A program made the translations under genes and the position numbers. A stretch of DNA of 64,000 nt from Salibacteraceae bacterium. Its GTDB lineage: Bacteria > Bacteroidota > Bacteroidia > Flavobacteriales_G > Salibacteraceae. Shown piece by piece: positions 50,669-59,683 of the stretch. The stretch's first letter is position 1; each line of letters opens with the position of its first letter. The DNA lies in contig JAGYJZ010000001.1 of the NCBI GenBank assembly GCA_018401875.1, forward strand, positions 248,001-312,000. The letters are read 5' to 3'. The notes under the pieces are model-generated. The model searched no databases. It was not told the origin of the DNA and was given only the letters and a program-made list of their open reading frames with translations.

Positions 50669-51070
50669 ATGAAAAAACTATTCTTATTCTAACTTCTTAC
50701 TGGTTTCGCTGCAAGTGCAACGTTTGCTGGAAACTACAAATTAAATGATGATGCTGTTGAAAAGGCGTTTGCGTCTTCTGAAGACATCACATTTTCAGCT
50801 GAAGCCTCTCCGTTTGTTGCTTCAATGCTGAATGACGATGAGCCAACAAAAACTGGCTACCTGGTTCGGGCATTTTTCTGGCCCGGTTTTATCGGACTTC
50901 ACAGAAGCTACATGGGAACAGGTGGTGAGACAATGTGGTACAAGTACCTTTGTATTCCAATTTATGGTAACATCGTTGGATGCGTTGACTTCTGGGGAGT
51001 AGTGTTCAAAGGAGACGAGCAATTTGCGAAGTACAAAGACAATCCAAAATTCAGAGTTTGGGGTAACTAA
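50669..51070 (+). pseudogene. TM2-like small membrane protein gene with an early stop codon in the signal peptide
   Basis: ATG at 50669 gives MKKLFLF and then TAA at 50690-50692; the frame continues without break as LLTGFAASATFAGNYKLNDD... to 51070. Ignoring the stop, this is a 133-residue protein with signal peptide, then RAFFWPGFIGLHRSYMGTGG, a TM2-like membrane hairpin. The minus-strand gene at 55155-55598 has the same opening (AGNYHLNE versus AGNYKLND), so they are paralogues. One TTA- or TCA-to-TAA change would explain it. A shorter internal start at 50825 would lose the signal peptide. Either a recent pseudogene or a sequence error. Confidence 0.75.
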
Positions 51071-51097
51071 TCTCAGAAATCTTAGAAAATTAAGAAA

Positions 51098-51127
51098 GAC
51101 TCAGTCCTACCGACTGGGTCTTTTTTT
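51098..51127. terminator. Terminator between the TM2-like pseudogene and the TPR gene
   Basis: GACTCAGTC (51098-51106) pairs with GACTGGGTC (51112-51120), followed by T7. It serves the plus-strand gene and, weakly, the convergent gene ending at 51126. Confidence 0.8.
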
Positions 51128-52001
51128 ATTCCAAATTATGGGTTATAAGTTCTTTCAATGAATCGTTGTAGGCGCGCTTCGTCTTGTAGTTTTTCTTGTT
51201 TGCAAGAAACTCTGAGCGGTTTTGGCCCGCGATGTAGAAGCGCTGAAACACACCATAACCAAGTATAATGCCCGTAACATAGTATTTCGCTACAAGCACT
51301 CCATACGCTGCAATGCCAATCCCAGAGAGCACCATCGTTGCAGTGAATGCGGCATCGAACAAGTAACCTGAATACAATTGCCCGCTGCCCGGTAACACTT
51401 GAGCCCAAATTTGCGCCTTGGCTGGATCCCGAAACTTGGGATGGTTCTTATCTTTATACGCTTCTGTGATCATTTGATGGTACGCCTTGAAGCTTGCACT
51501 ATCATTCGCATTGTAATAGGCATTCCAATTGTTCAGTTGCGCTTCTGCTTCACTCCAACTGCGCGTTTCGTTCAAGGCCAGTGCATACAAGAATTTTGAA
51601 TTGACAGAAAGCGCCATCGGCAAAAACTGCTCGATCATTTGCAACTGCGATTTACTTTCTTCGAAGTTTTGATTGAGATAGGAGTAGAGCGCTGCCTTAT
51701 AGCGTGCCTGGTATTGCAGCGAGTCGGTGAGACTGTAATAGTTGAGCCTCGCTAAGTTCTTTTCGCTTTGGTCTACCTTGCCCAATTCAACCAAGCAATC
51801 GGCCTTGTTGATCAATGCGATGGTGCGTAACGCGTTGTTGGTCGCTGAATAAGCCGCAAACTCATAAGCAATCACTGCATCTTCTAATAATCCTATCGAC
51901 CGCAAACTATCGGCTTTCGATAGTTCTGGGGAAGTATTAGTAGAATGCCCTGCGAACGGGACTATGCATATCAAACTCAATATTGTGATCCATTTCATCA
52001 T
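51126..52001 (-). CDS. Secreted TPR-like protein with C-terminal membrane segments
   Basis: 291 residues from the ATG at 52001 (MMKWITILSLICIVPFAGHS), preferred over one nine residues earlier. Signal peptide, then TPR-like helices (residues about 25-190) and a C-terminal domain with AQVLPGSGQLYSGYLFDAAF and two hydrophobic helices, as in DUF5683-type proteins. It overlaps the upstream gene by 65 bases. That neighbour has the same two-part plan (see IPGAGKFYAGYRGVPFGAMY), so they are distant tandem paralogues. Confidence 0.72.
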   Translation of the reverse strand: MMKWITILSLICIVPFAGHSTNTSPELSKADSLRSIGLLEDAVIAYEFAAYSATNNALRTIALINKADCLVELGKVDQSEKNLARLNYYSLTDSLQYQARYKAALYSYLNQNFEESKSQLQMIEQFLPMALSVNSKFLYALALNETRSWSEAEAQLNNWNAYYNANDSASFKAYHQMITEAYKDKNHPKFRDPAKAQIWAQVLPGSGQLYSGYLFDAAFTATMVLSGIGIAAYGVLVAKYYVTGIILGYGVFQRFYIAGQNRSEFLANKKNYKTKRAYNDSLKELITHNLE

Positions 52002-52908
52002 AGAATTCTCTTTCTTTAGCGTAAACACTTAACACACTGCCCCAAATATTACCCACATAAAACACTCCAAACAAAGCACCAAGTGCAATGAATTGTGCGC
52101 TTGCCACACCGGCTAAAATCAAACTTTCTGCGGCAATTGCTCCCAATGGAATAGTCATGTACATCGCTCCAAATGGCACACCTCTGTAGCCTGCATAGAA
52201 CTTTCCTGCTCCAGGAATGATGGCTGAAAGTAGTCCAGCAATCCACGGTGACTTTCGCTTGTAAGTCCTCATCAGTTCAGCATAATCCTTCATACCTGCC
52301 ATTTCAGTTTGGGTGATGAACGACTGAACATTCACGAGGTGAGCGAGACTGTCGAATGCCACATAATCGCGTTCAAGTAAGGCTAAGCCTTGAAGTTGAA
52401 GCAGTTTTAAATTTTGAAGTTGATCGTCTGAGGATACATCAATTTGATTGAGTATGTGCTTTGCACGGGTCAAGCTGTCGAATTGCACAAAGCATATAGC
52501 ATTGTAGAAGGCAGAAGCGTGCATGACATCCGAAGATGAATCGATGCGGGAGAAGTTTTCTATAGCACCATCGAAATCTTGGTTGAAGTATTTTATCCAA
52601 CCGATGTAGTAGGTTACGCTGTCTCTGAGGTTGGTGTGCTTGACCGTATCACTGCGCATGTCTTTTAAAACATGCAATGCGTCATCATAAAGCTCAGACG
52701 AAATCAAATACAAGACGAACTTGAACTGTTCGCGTTGCAGCGCAGTTTTACTCGGTTTTATTGGGGCTTCGTGCACGAGGCTGTCTATTGCTGCGCTATC
52801 GGCAAATACTGAATCTTCAGCCATACGAGCATCTTGTGCATAAACGCTATTGCAGATAAACACCACCATACAAAAGAAAAGAAATTGCAAAAATCGTTTT
52901 AACGTCAT
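51937..52908 (-). CDS. Secreted TPR-like protein, upstream paralogue
   Basis: 323 residues. Signal peptide ending VYAQ near residue 25, TPR-like region about 55-210 (SSELYDDALHVLKDMRSDTV), then the conserved LLSAIIPGAGKFYAGYRGVP hairpin and two membrane helices. It starts 3 bases after the YidD-like gene stop. The series LolA-like, YidD-like, TPR, TPR on one strand is a four-gene envelope unit. The function is not known. Confidence 0.72.
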   Translation of the reverse strand: MTLKRFLQFLFFCMVVFICNSVYAQDARMAEDSVFADSAAIDSLVHEAPIKPSKTALQREQFKFVLYLISSELYDDALHVLKDMRSDTVKHTNLRDSVTYYIGWIKYFNQDFDGAIENFSRIDSSSDVMHASAFYNAICFVQFDSLTRAKHILNQIDVSSDDQLQNLKLLQLQGLALLERDYVAFDSLAHLVNVQSFITQTEMAGMKDYAELMRTYKRKSPWIAGLLSAIIPGAGKFYAGYRGVPFGAMYMTIPLGAIAAESLILAGVASAQFIALGALFGVFYVGNIWGSVLSVYAKEREFYDEMDHNIEFDMHSPVRRAFY

Positions 52909-52911
52909 CGA

Positions 52912-53385
52912 TCAATGATGGTGATGGTGCTTGTGGGTGCGGTATTTGCTCGGATTATCAATGATTTGTCCCGTGCGCGGATTAATTTGACTCGGTAAAA
53001 TGTCGATCACCGTAAACTGCGTGCATCGCGTTAAGCGGTCTGCCGTAAGTGGAATGCCTTTTACTATACCAAATTCTTCGATGCTTGCCTTGCTAAAGGC
53101 CGAACAGCTGATTTCGTATGGGCACCTCGATTGCAACTGAGGTGAAATCACTTTCTGATAGAAGAACAACGAACCGCTAAATATCAACGAAACAGGATTG
53201 TAGCGTGTAATCGCATTGTTGCCAATCTTCATAAACTGTGGTTTGCGCGGATCAAAGCTGTGGTCAACCATGTTTACATCGTTGATCAGTTCTACATCAC
53301 GCTGAGCCATTTGGCTGTGCGCAGAATATCCGATTACGCTCAAAAACAGAAAGGAAAAAAGAAATCGAGGGCTGAAAATCATCAT
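52912..53385 (-). CDS. Secreted YidD-like protein with a natural His-rich C-terminus
   Basis: 157 residues. A signal peptide (residues 1-24, ending SAHSQ) precedes a YidD domain at about 65-130: FYQKVISPQLQSRCPYEISC, then SAFSKASIEEFGIVKGIPLT and RLTRCT. Ordinary YidD is a 70-90 residue cytosolic/membrane factor that helps YidC insert proteins. Here the domain is exported and longer, and the C-terminus is HKHHHHH. It starts at the base after the LolA-like gene's stop. The combination suggests an envelope-side role different from YidD itself. Confidence 0.78.
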   Translation of the reverse strand: MMIFSPRFLFSFLFLSVIGYSAHSQMAQRDVELINDVNMVDHSFDPRKPQFMKIGNNAITRYNPVSLIFSGSLFFYQKVISPQLQSRCPYEISCSAFSKASIEEFGIVKGIPLTADRLTRCTQFTVIDILPSQINPRTGQIIDNPSKYRTHKHHHHH

Positions 53386-54150
53386 TTATTTCTGAAAAGT
53401 CGATTCACCGGTTGATTGCACAATAATCTCAGCATTCTTTGGAATCTCGAAGTTCAACCAATGTTCAGATACATCACCGTTCATCTTGAGGTTAGAATAT
53501 GTTTTGCGCGTAATGCTTGAGTCGCCTTCGGCCATGTAACTAATCTCTGTGATGGTAAATGGCATTTTGGTATAAAGCACATCTTGGTAATTGGTGTAAT
53601 AGGTTTTCTGAATGGCTTCTCCGTTAACAGTATAAAAACCCATATAAATGGGAAGGTAGTTTTCAAATGCAATTTCCACTTTTTGAGATAATACTTGCTT
53701 GTTATCAGGCGCCAGCCATTCATTGATCATGATGCCATCTTCAAAGCGCGTACTCACCATTTTGAAGCCTAAGTCGCGCAACCCTAAATCGTTGGTTTGT
53801 CCATTTAAAAATTGGTATATAAAGCTTTTTCGACTGCTTAAGTCTTCGCCTTCAAGCAAAACCACCTTGTTTTCTTCGATGTCGTAGCTTTTGTATTCGC
53901 CCAGCGCGTTGGTAAATACCACTTGCTCGATAGGCGAGTGCATTTTAGTGACCAATGCATTGCCTTGCACACGATAGTAGAGTGTGCCAGTACCTGTCAC
54001 TGATTTTCCTTGATAAAGTGTTCGGGCTGTTAAGTCTAAACTCAAGAGTTCAATGCCTGCTTTCGGTATAAATGAACTTGAAAGTAGAAGTACAGAAACA
54101 ACCAACACTTTGCTGAATGTCATTTTCATTAGTTTCGCCATCGTTTTCAC
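53386..54150 (-). CDS. LolA-like outer-membrane lipoprotein carrier
   Basis: 254 residues. Signal peptide in residues 1-32 (KVLVVSVLLLSSSFIPKA), then a beta-rich domain of the LolA/LolB-like fold (LTARTLYQGKSVTGTGTLYY, FIYQFLNGQTNDLGLRDLGF, EIAFENYLPIYMGFYTVNGE). Family assignment is by overall pattern, not by a catalytic site. First gene of the envelope unit with the YidD-like gene and two TPR genes. It may carry lipid or lipoprotein in the periplasm. Confidence 0.62.
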   Translation of the reverse strand: MKTMAKLMKMTFSKVLVVSVLLLSSSFIPKAGIELLSLDLTARTLYQGKSVTGTGTLYYRVQGNALVTKMHSPIEQVVFTNALGEYKSYDIEENKVVLLEGEDLSSRKSFIYQFLNGQTNDLGLRDLGFKMVSTRFEDGIMINEWLAPDNKQVLSQKVEIAFENYLPIYMGFYTVNGEAIQKTYYTNYQDVLYTKMPFTITEISYMAEGDSSITRKTYSNLKMNGDVSEHWLNFEIPKNAEIIVQSTGESTFQK

Positions 54151-54201
54151 GCCTCAAAACTACCATAAAATTGAGGTAAAAAATGACGATTTCAAATTCC
54201 T

Positions 54202-55122
54202 ATGCTTCTAATAAATTATACGTTGAGAATCACCATCATCTTGATTGTTGCATTTTCCGTTTTTTCCACGCGCTGTGTGGCTCAGGAAGATTTGAAATCC
54301 AAAGTGGGTAAGGTGTTTGAGTTGATTTACGACTACAAACTCATCTCAGCCGATTCCAGCATTTCGATGTACGAAAAACAGCATCCTGACCATCCCGTAT
54401 GGCCTCTATTGCGTGCCAATGTGGCGTGGTGGCAAATCCTTTCAGGTCGTTTAGATGATCAACAGCTCAATAAGAAGTTCCTCAGCCAATTAAACGCATC
54501 AAAAGCCAGGGCAAAATCCTTTGATGGCAGCGATGATGAAGCGGCTTTCTCATTGATTATCGTCAATGCTTTTCGCACTCGCTTCGATTTATTGCACAAC
54601 AATTACCTCACCGCAGCGGGATATTTGAATGCCTGCATTGACGACATTTCTGATTCATTTGGGAGAGAACCTGAATACGAACCCTATTATTTGACTTCGG
54701 GCTTGTATTATTATTTCATGCAAGAAGCACACGATGATTATCCGTTGATGCGCCCTTATTTGTTCTTCTTCCCAAATGGCGATCGCGAAAAGGGACTTGC
54801 CTATTTATCTCGCTGCGCGAAGAGCAGCGATATTTTTTTGAGGGAAGAAGCTACCTATTTTTTAATGCGTATTGCCTTGGACTTAGAAAAGCAGCCTGAG
54901 CAGGCTTTGGTTCATTTGAATAAGTTACTGAAGCGCTACCCTGATAATGTGATTTTTAGATTGTTTGAAGTGGATATCTACAAGCAATTGGGGCAAACAG
55001 AAAAAGGCTTGGATGCTGAATTGCTTTACCGCACTGCAGTGAATCGAAATGAAGAGTTGAGTTTAGAACAAAAGACCTACTTCAAAGAGTTGCTGAACAA
55101 GCAAAAAAAAGCCCCCAAGTGA
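54202..55122 (+). CDS. Secreted TPR-repeat protein
   Basis: 306 residues. Signal peptide 1-27 (ending CVAQE). The rest is helical TPR-like repeats (YDYKLISADSSISMYEKQHP near 42-61; LNKLLKRYPDNVIFRLFEVD near 240-259). No catalytic motif. Divergent from the LolA-like gene over 51 bases, so the two share a promoter region. The terminator at 55108-55134 overlaps its last codons. Confidence 0.72.
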   Translation: MLLINYTLRITIILIVAFSVFSTRCVAQEDLKSKVGKVFELIYDYKLISADSSISMYEKQHPDHPVWPLLRANVAWWQILSGRLDDQQLNKKFLSQLNASKARAKSFDGSDDEAAFSLIIVNAFRTRFDLLHNNYLTAAGYLNACIDDISDSFGREPEYEPYYLTSGLYYYFMQEAHDDYPLMRPYLFFFPNGDREKGLAYLSRCAKSSDIFLREEATYFLMRIALDLEKQPEQALVHLNKLLKRYPDNVIFRLFEVDIYKQLGQTEKGLDAELLYRTAVNRNEELSLEQKTYFKELLNKQKKAPK

Positions 55123-55134
55123 GTTGGAGGCTTT
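55108..55134 (+). terminator. Terminator overlapping the end of the TPR gene
   Basis: AAAGCC-CCCAA (55108-55118) pairs with TTGG-A-GGCTTT (55124-55134) around five bases. It lies between convergent genes and is probably active both ways. Confidence 0.75.
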
Positions 55135-55154
55135 CAAATTTATTTGAAGAACCA

Positions 55155-55598
55155 TTAATTAGTCCACATTAAAAACTTTGTGTTGTCAATGTACTGAGTT
55201 CCTCCTTGGTCCATGATTAGAAAAATGCCATCAACAATAGGAAGTAGACCACATCCTCCGAGCGTAACGCAATAAAGAGCTACAACTTTTATTTCTTTTC
55301 CACCACAGCCTAGAACGAGACGGTGAATAGGAATTAAAATTCCTACACCAAGAAACAATTCAGCAAAAGCAACAATAGCAGCTAGGGTATGCTTGTCCAT
55401 TCCACCATCAGCACTAAGCATCATACTGGCTTCTGCGGGAGACGTGTTAAAAAATGCAGAAACGAATTTATCATTACTCACATCAACGCTTTCGTTAAAC
55501 GCAGCCTCGAGTTTTGATTCGTTTAAATGGTAATTGCCTGCAAATGAGGATGCAGTAATCGACAATGAAAGCAAGGCAAGGATAAAAATTGACTTCAT
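55155..55598 (-). CDS. TM2-like small membrane protein, intact paralogue
   Basis: 147 residues from the ATG at 55598 (MKSIFILALLSLSITASSFA); an in-frame ATG 12 codons upstream adds nothing sensible. Signal peptide, AGNYHLNESKLEAAFNE, then two or three hydrophobic segments with LGVGILIPIHRLVLGCGGKE and LPIVDGIFLIMDQGGTQYID, the pattern of Bacteroidota TM2-domain proteins. It shares its opening with the broken gene at 50669-51070. Function unknown. Confidence 0.78.
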   Translation of the reverse strand: MKSIFILALLSLSITASSFAGNYHLNESKLEAAFNESVDVSNDKFVSAFFNTSPAEASMMLSADGGMDKHTLAAIVAFAELFLGVGILIPIHRLVLGCGGKEIKVVALYCVTLGGCGLLPIVDGIFLIMDQGGTQYIDNTKFLMWTN

Positions 55599-55662
55599 TT
55601 TTGGGTTAGTTTTAATTTGGTACAAATAAATCACTTTAATTTGAAATCAGAACATTTTATTT

Positions 55663-56334
55663 ATGAGAAAGTCTTGGTGGATGATAGTGAGTGCACTTAT
55701 TGTGTTGAGTGCGTGCAGTTCAAACAATGATGTGGTAAACAACGGACTTTTGCAAAAAAGAAAGCACCGCGATGGCTTTCATTTCAATGGCATCGGAAAA
55801 TCAAAATCCATTGAGTCTGCCGCTATGCATCGCAAAGCAGAGCGCAATCGTGCAGAGGAAGCGGTGGTGAATATTGAACCGACAGAAGGTTCCAAAGAAG
55901 CCCAGCAAGAGACTCAGTGCTATGAATCTCAGCTCGAGCGCGAACCAATGGTTCAAAACAGGAACACTCACAAGGCCGCACGCTTTTTAAATAACACCGC
56001 AGAAAAGGTTTGGAATGAGCCCAAGACTGAGAAGAAAATTGAAAGAACTAAAGCGACAAATGACGATTCCGACCCTTACAGAACGGCTGCCATTTTAAGC
56101 GTGGTGTTTGCTGGCATCTCTCTTATAATTATCACGGTGCCCATCGTGAATGTCGTATTCAGTGTGCTGGCAATAGTGTTCGGCAGGAAAGCCCGTTTAA
56201 GCGATAACAGCGATAATCAAACCTTAGCTAAGATTGCCATGATTATAGGGTTGATCACTGGCATTTTGGGATTAATTTATACCCTTTTATTCGCAGCATA
56301 TATCGTTTTTTTCATTTTGCTCCTTGGGCTTTAG
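55663..56334 (+). CDS. Lipoprotein with C-terminal membrane hairpin (DUF4190-like)
   Basis: 223 residues. Lipobox LSACSS near residues 15-20, a basic low-complexity middle (KRKHRDGFHFNGIGKSKS), then two long hydrophobic segments near 145-175 and 190-220 (FAGISLIIITVPIVNVVFSV; IAMIIGLITGILGLIYTLLF) as in DUF4190. A lipid anchor plus inner-membrane helices is odd and points to an inner-membrane protein. Function unknown. Confidence 0.7.
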   Translation: MRKSWWMIVSALIVLSACSSNNDVVNNGLLQKRKHRDGFHFNGIGKSKSIESAAMHRKAERNRAEEAVVNIEPTEGSKEAQQETQCYESQLEREPMVQNRNTHKAARFLNNTAEKVWNEPKTEKKIERTKATNDDSDPYRTAAILSVVFAGISLIIITVPIVNVVFSVLAIVFGRKARLSDNSDNQTLAKIAMIIGLITGILGLIYTLLFAAYIVFFILLLGL

Positions 56335-56411
56335 TGAATAGGGTTTCAGATAAAGCCATCCGATGCCTGTTGAATTGCGAACAGCTTAATTATGAATCAC
56401 CAATCCATCAC

Positions 56412-56822
56412 TTAAGGTTTCTTAGAAACTTTGATTTTGACGCTGTATTTGTCCTCTTTGCCATAGTCAGTGCTGTTTTTGAAAGAAACTTCCATTAATT
56501 CAACTTCATACTGATCAACGATTGCGGTTTGATTGAATGGAGCACCTTCGTTTAGCTGAGTTCCAAGGCCTAGTTCGATGGTTTGATTGTCATCAACTGT
56601 CAGCTCAACAAGCGCCCTTCCTGCCCAAATACAATTGGTGCCCTCAGGGCAGCGCGACTCTTCGATCAACGCGGTGAATTTGAATATTGGTTTGTCGCCA
56701 TCATTCAGTTTGGCGGTCTTTCCAAATGGAATCGCCTCCGTTTCGTTCAGCTCGAATGTTTGATCTGCTTTCGAGCAGCTCAAAAAAAGAAGAATGGCAA
56801 GTGAAAAGCCTAGAAGTTTCAT
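56412..56822 (-). CDS. Small lipoprotein with Cys pair
   Basis: 136 residues from the ATG at 56822 (MKLLGFSLAILLFLSCSKAD); the upstream extension is not protein-like. Lipobox FLSC. A SRCPEGTNCIWAGRALVELT segment, with two Cys, is a recurrent motif in small Bacteroidota lipoproteins. No enzymatic features. Single gene. Confidence 0.75.
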   Translation of the reverse strand: MKLLGFSLAILLFLSCSKADQTFELNETEAIPFGKTAKLNDGDKPIFKFTALIEESRCPEGTNCIWAGRALVELTVDDNQTIELGLGTQLNEGAPFNQTAIVDQYEVELMEVSFKNSTDYGKEDKYSVKIKVSKKP

Positions 56823-56971
56823 GATGTTTTTCGTTTTGTTCTCGCTGCAAAATAGTCGATTCACATGGATTGAGGCAACGCATGCTGGCACAATGAATCA
56901 GTAAGTCATATACTATTCTTACTTTTCTCTCGTCTTAAATTATGCTCCACCTTCAACCTTACAAAAGCGCT

Positions 56972-58219
56972 ATGAAATCGAGAATCATACTTATGGCTGT
57001 TTGCTTCGCATTCATGTCTTGCACGAAGCAAACACAGATTATACAAGAAACTATTTCGTGCTATACTGACTACGATTCCATCTCTATCGAACTCGTGAAT
57101 GAAGAGAGTGGTGAAGTCACTTTATTGGAGCCAAACAGCAGCAATACGGTAGATTTTGGTGAATTAAAAAATGGAAGTTACCTGTTGAATAGTAAGGCTT
57201 ATTCGATACAGTCAGTCTTGCCAACGCTCGAGCTTACCCGCTTCTTCACTATTCCGATGAGCACAAATACCAGGTTATTGTCGCTTCCTGAACCGCCTGG
57301 GGTTGAAGGCATTCAATACACGGTGGAAGATAAAAAATCGTATGCGTTCATCAACTTGATCAGCAGCGAATGCATCGACATCGCTGACGGTAATATTTAC
57401 ACAAGCACCACGCTTCCCGTGCCTATCGATGAGGAACATCTTGCGCATCAAGGTAGCCTCACCAATGATTTTCAAGCCCGAGTACAATTAAACGATTCTG
57501 TGGTATATGCAGTCGTTGAAATGAGGGAAGAGCGTTCTGATCGTTCTTTTGTTGTTCGCACAGAACCCATTCGGCTCGAGCGCTTTGGCTCGAGCAATTA
57601 TCATTTGAAATTGGGAGAAATCACCGAATTTGACACGCCTGAAGGTGACGTGCGATACTTAACCTTCGATGCTGAAGAAGGCAAGTACTACATGGTCGAT
57701 CTTTATGATAATGGCAATTCAAACTATTCAGGAAGTGTTTTGGTGGTGTCGGCACTGGGTCATTTTTCGGAGGCGAGAACTGCCCCACCGAAAGGTTCCG
57801 GTAAACCACTAAAGGCGCGGAAAGATGGTGTGATTACGCTTAATGCAGCTGTTGCAATTGGAGGCGCGCGCGGCTCATACGGTGTGCGTGTGAACGAAAT
57901 TGATATGAATCAGATCTTGCCTTGGGATTCAATTTTTACGTTTGATGAAAATGCCAGCGTGAAGCTCGTGAGAAGGGTTTTGCCCGCAGGGACATATAAT
58001 CTGAAGAGTACCTTGGTGAACGAAGATTCGGGCATGAAAATATTCTACAGCTTGTTTATGCCTGACAAAAATGACGGCAGTTATATGATTGGTCCGGGTG
58101 TTACAGGCAGCAATCCGATTCAATATCAGTTTACCCTCGAACAAGATGAAGAATTACTGATGGTGTTAAATTCAGCGTATCACGGAACTTCAAACAGCAT
58201 CAAGTTCGACTTGGAATAG
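56972..58219 (+). CDS. Large lipoprotein of unknown function
   Basis: 415 residues from the ATG at 56972 (MKSRIILMAVCFAFMSC), lipobox FMSC. An earlier ATG at 56942 would delay the signal. Beta-rich throughout, with repeated short segments around residues 160-400 that resemble bacterial pre-peptidase C-like or Ig-like domains (YYMVDLYDNGNSNYSGSVLV). No enzyme motif. Single gene with no clear partners. Confidence 0.7.
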   Translation: MKSRIILMAVCFAFMSCTKQTQIIQETISCYTDYDSISIELVNEESGEVTLLEPNSSNTVDFGELKNGSYLLNSKAYSIQSVLPTLELTRFFTIPMSTNTRLLSLPEPPGVEGIQYTVEDKKSYAFINLISSECIDIADGNIYTSTTLPVPIDEEHLAHQGSLTNDFQARVQLNDSVVYAVVEMREERSDRSFVVRTEPIRLERFGSSNYHLKLGEITEFDTPEGDVRYLTFDAEEGKYYMVDLYDNGNSNYSGSVLVVSALGHFSEARTAPPKGSGKPLKARKDGVITLNAAVAIGGARGSYGVRVNEIDMNQILPWDSIFTFDENASVKLVRRVLPAGTYNLKSTLVNEDSGMKIFYSLFMPDKNDGSYMIGPGVTGSNPIQYQFTLEQDEELLMVLNSAYHGTSNSIKFDLE

Positions 58220-58249
58220 TGGGTTTGATTCTCAGGTTAGTCTATGTGG

Positions 58250-58786
58250 TTAGCGACTTAAAAGCTTATTCAGGTCTTTCATAATATGCCGCGATCGCGC
58301 TTGAATAGCGCTTGAATCATCGTGCTCTAAATCTTCTACCACCAGCAGTAATTCTTCGGCTATTTCTGGATAGTTTTTAGCAATGTTATAGGCGGTTTTC
58401 ATGGCGTGTATCCGAATGGCAACCGGATACATCTGCGATGGAATTACGCGCATTGCTCGATCAAATACTTCGCCTTCCAATTCTTCATGCACCACCAAAA
58501 ACGACCAAGCGCGCCAAATATCGCGCAGCATTCCGTGGTGCTCAATCTCCTGTGTAAATTTCCAAAACAGGCGTTGCTTTACCAATCCCAGGTGCGAATA
58601 TTCTTGCAAGTAATGGCTCAAATTCCACGTCAAGTACCATTTTACAGGCAAGGGTGTTTGATTTACAAGAGAAATGTATTCCTCAAAATCGTATCCGTGC
58701 TTGGCCATTTCCAACACCATGCGATTCACGTTGGCCTTGCTTCGGTTTTGCGCCAACGAATCGGCTATTTCCTCAGCTTTGATCAT
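58250..58786 (-). CDS. Helical HEAT-like protein of unknown function
   Basis: 178 residues, all helical, no signal peptide. Repeats such as VKWYLTWNLSHYLQEYSHLG and AIRIHAMKTAYNIAKNYPEI resemble HEAT/armadillo repeats. It starts 6 bases after the AMP nucleosidase stop and so shares its transcript. It could be an adaptor or a DNA alkylation-repair-like (AlkD-fold) protein; AlkD active-site residues were not identified. Confidence 0.68.
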   Translation of the reverse strand: MIKAEEIADSLAQNRSKANVNRMVLEMAKHGYDFEEYISLVNQTPLPVKWYLTWNLSHYLQEYSHLGLVKQRLFWKFTQEIEHHGMLRDIWRAWSFLVVHEELEGEVFDRAMRVIPSQMYPVAIRIHAMKTAYNIAKNYPEIAEELLLVVEDLEHDDSSAIQARSRHIMKDLNKLLSR

Positions 58787-58792
58787 AGGCGA

Positions 58793-59566
58793 TTACTCAA
58801 ACCTCAAATGCCTCACCGAGCGTCCTTTCTCTCTGATTTCTTTGAGCGATGCTATCCCAATACTGATGTGGTCGTCTACAAAGTCGCGGCTCACCAGTTT
58901 ATCTGAATCATCCGTTTTTACGCCCTCGGGTATCATGGGTTGATCGGTTACTAAGAGCAATGCTCCAACGGGAATATGATTGGCAAAACCCACTGAAAAC
59001 AAAGTCGCAGTCTCCATGTCGATGGCCATGGCTCTGATGTTGCGCAGGTATTCTTTAAATTTCTCATCGTATTCCCAAACCCTGCGGTTGGTCGTGAAAA
59101 CTGTTCCCGTCCAATAGTCTTTGTGGTGATCTCGGATCATGCTCGATACGGCTCGTTGCAGCGTAAACGCAGGCAATGCGGGTACCTCAGGTGGGAAGTA
59201 ATCGTTGGATGTGCCTTCGCCACGAATTCCAGCAAGCGGAAGAATAAAATCGCCCACTTGGCTCTTGGATTTTAATCCGCCACACTTTCCTAAAAACAAT
59301 ACAGCTTCAGGCTTTATGGCGCTCAATAAGTCCATAATCGTAGCCGCATTTGGGCTCCCCATTCCGAAGTTGATGATGCTCACTCCGTCTGCCGTGGCGC
59401 TCGGCATGGCTTTGTCTAATCCGTGCACTTCAGTGTTGTGAATCTTGGCGAAACGCTCCACATAATTATCAAAATTGGTGAGTAAGATATAGCGAGAAAA
59501 CGATTCAAGAGGAATGCCTGTGTATCTCGGTAACCAATTGTTTACGATGTCTTGCTTTGTCTTCAA
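58793..59566 (-). CDS. amn: AMP nucleosidase (short Bacteroidota form)
   Basis: 257 residues from TTG at 59566 (MKTKQDIVNNWLPRYTGIPL with the first residue from TTG); the frame is open 30 codons farther but without similarity. The nucleoside phosphorylase-like fold shows INFGMGSPNAATIMDLLSAI, VLFLGKCGGLKSKSQVGDFI and AMAIDMETATLFSVGFANHI (catalytic Glu in DMET). The C-terminus ends with the GRSVRHLRFE tail. It hydrolyses AMP to adenine and ribose 5-phosphate. The short form lacks the regulatory N-terminal domain of E. coli Amn. Confidence 0.92.
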   Translation of the reverse strand: MKTKQDIVNNWLPRYTGIPLESFSRYILLTNFDNYVERFAKIHNTEVHGLDKAMPSATADGVSIINFGMGSPNAATIMDLLSAIKPEAVLFLGKCGGLKSKSQVGDFILPLAGIRGEGTSNDYFPPEVPALPAFTLQRAVSSMIRDHHKDYWTGTVFTTNRRVWEYDEKFKEYLRNIRAMAIDMETATLFSVGFANHIPVGALLLVTDQPMIPEGVKTDDSDKLVSRDFVDDHISIGIASLKEIREKGRSVRHLRFE

Positions 59567-59683
59567 AATGAAATTTATTTTAGTGATTTCTTGATGAAAA
59601 CGAAGGTACACTTGATATGATGATTGGCCGCAATGGGCGCTTTTTTTTAATGCCATTCAAATGAGTTATCTATTTTCGACAGC

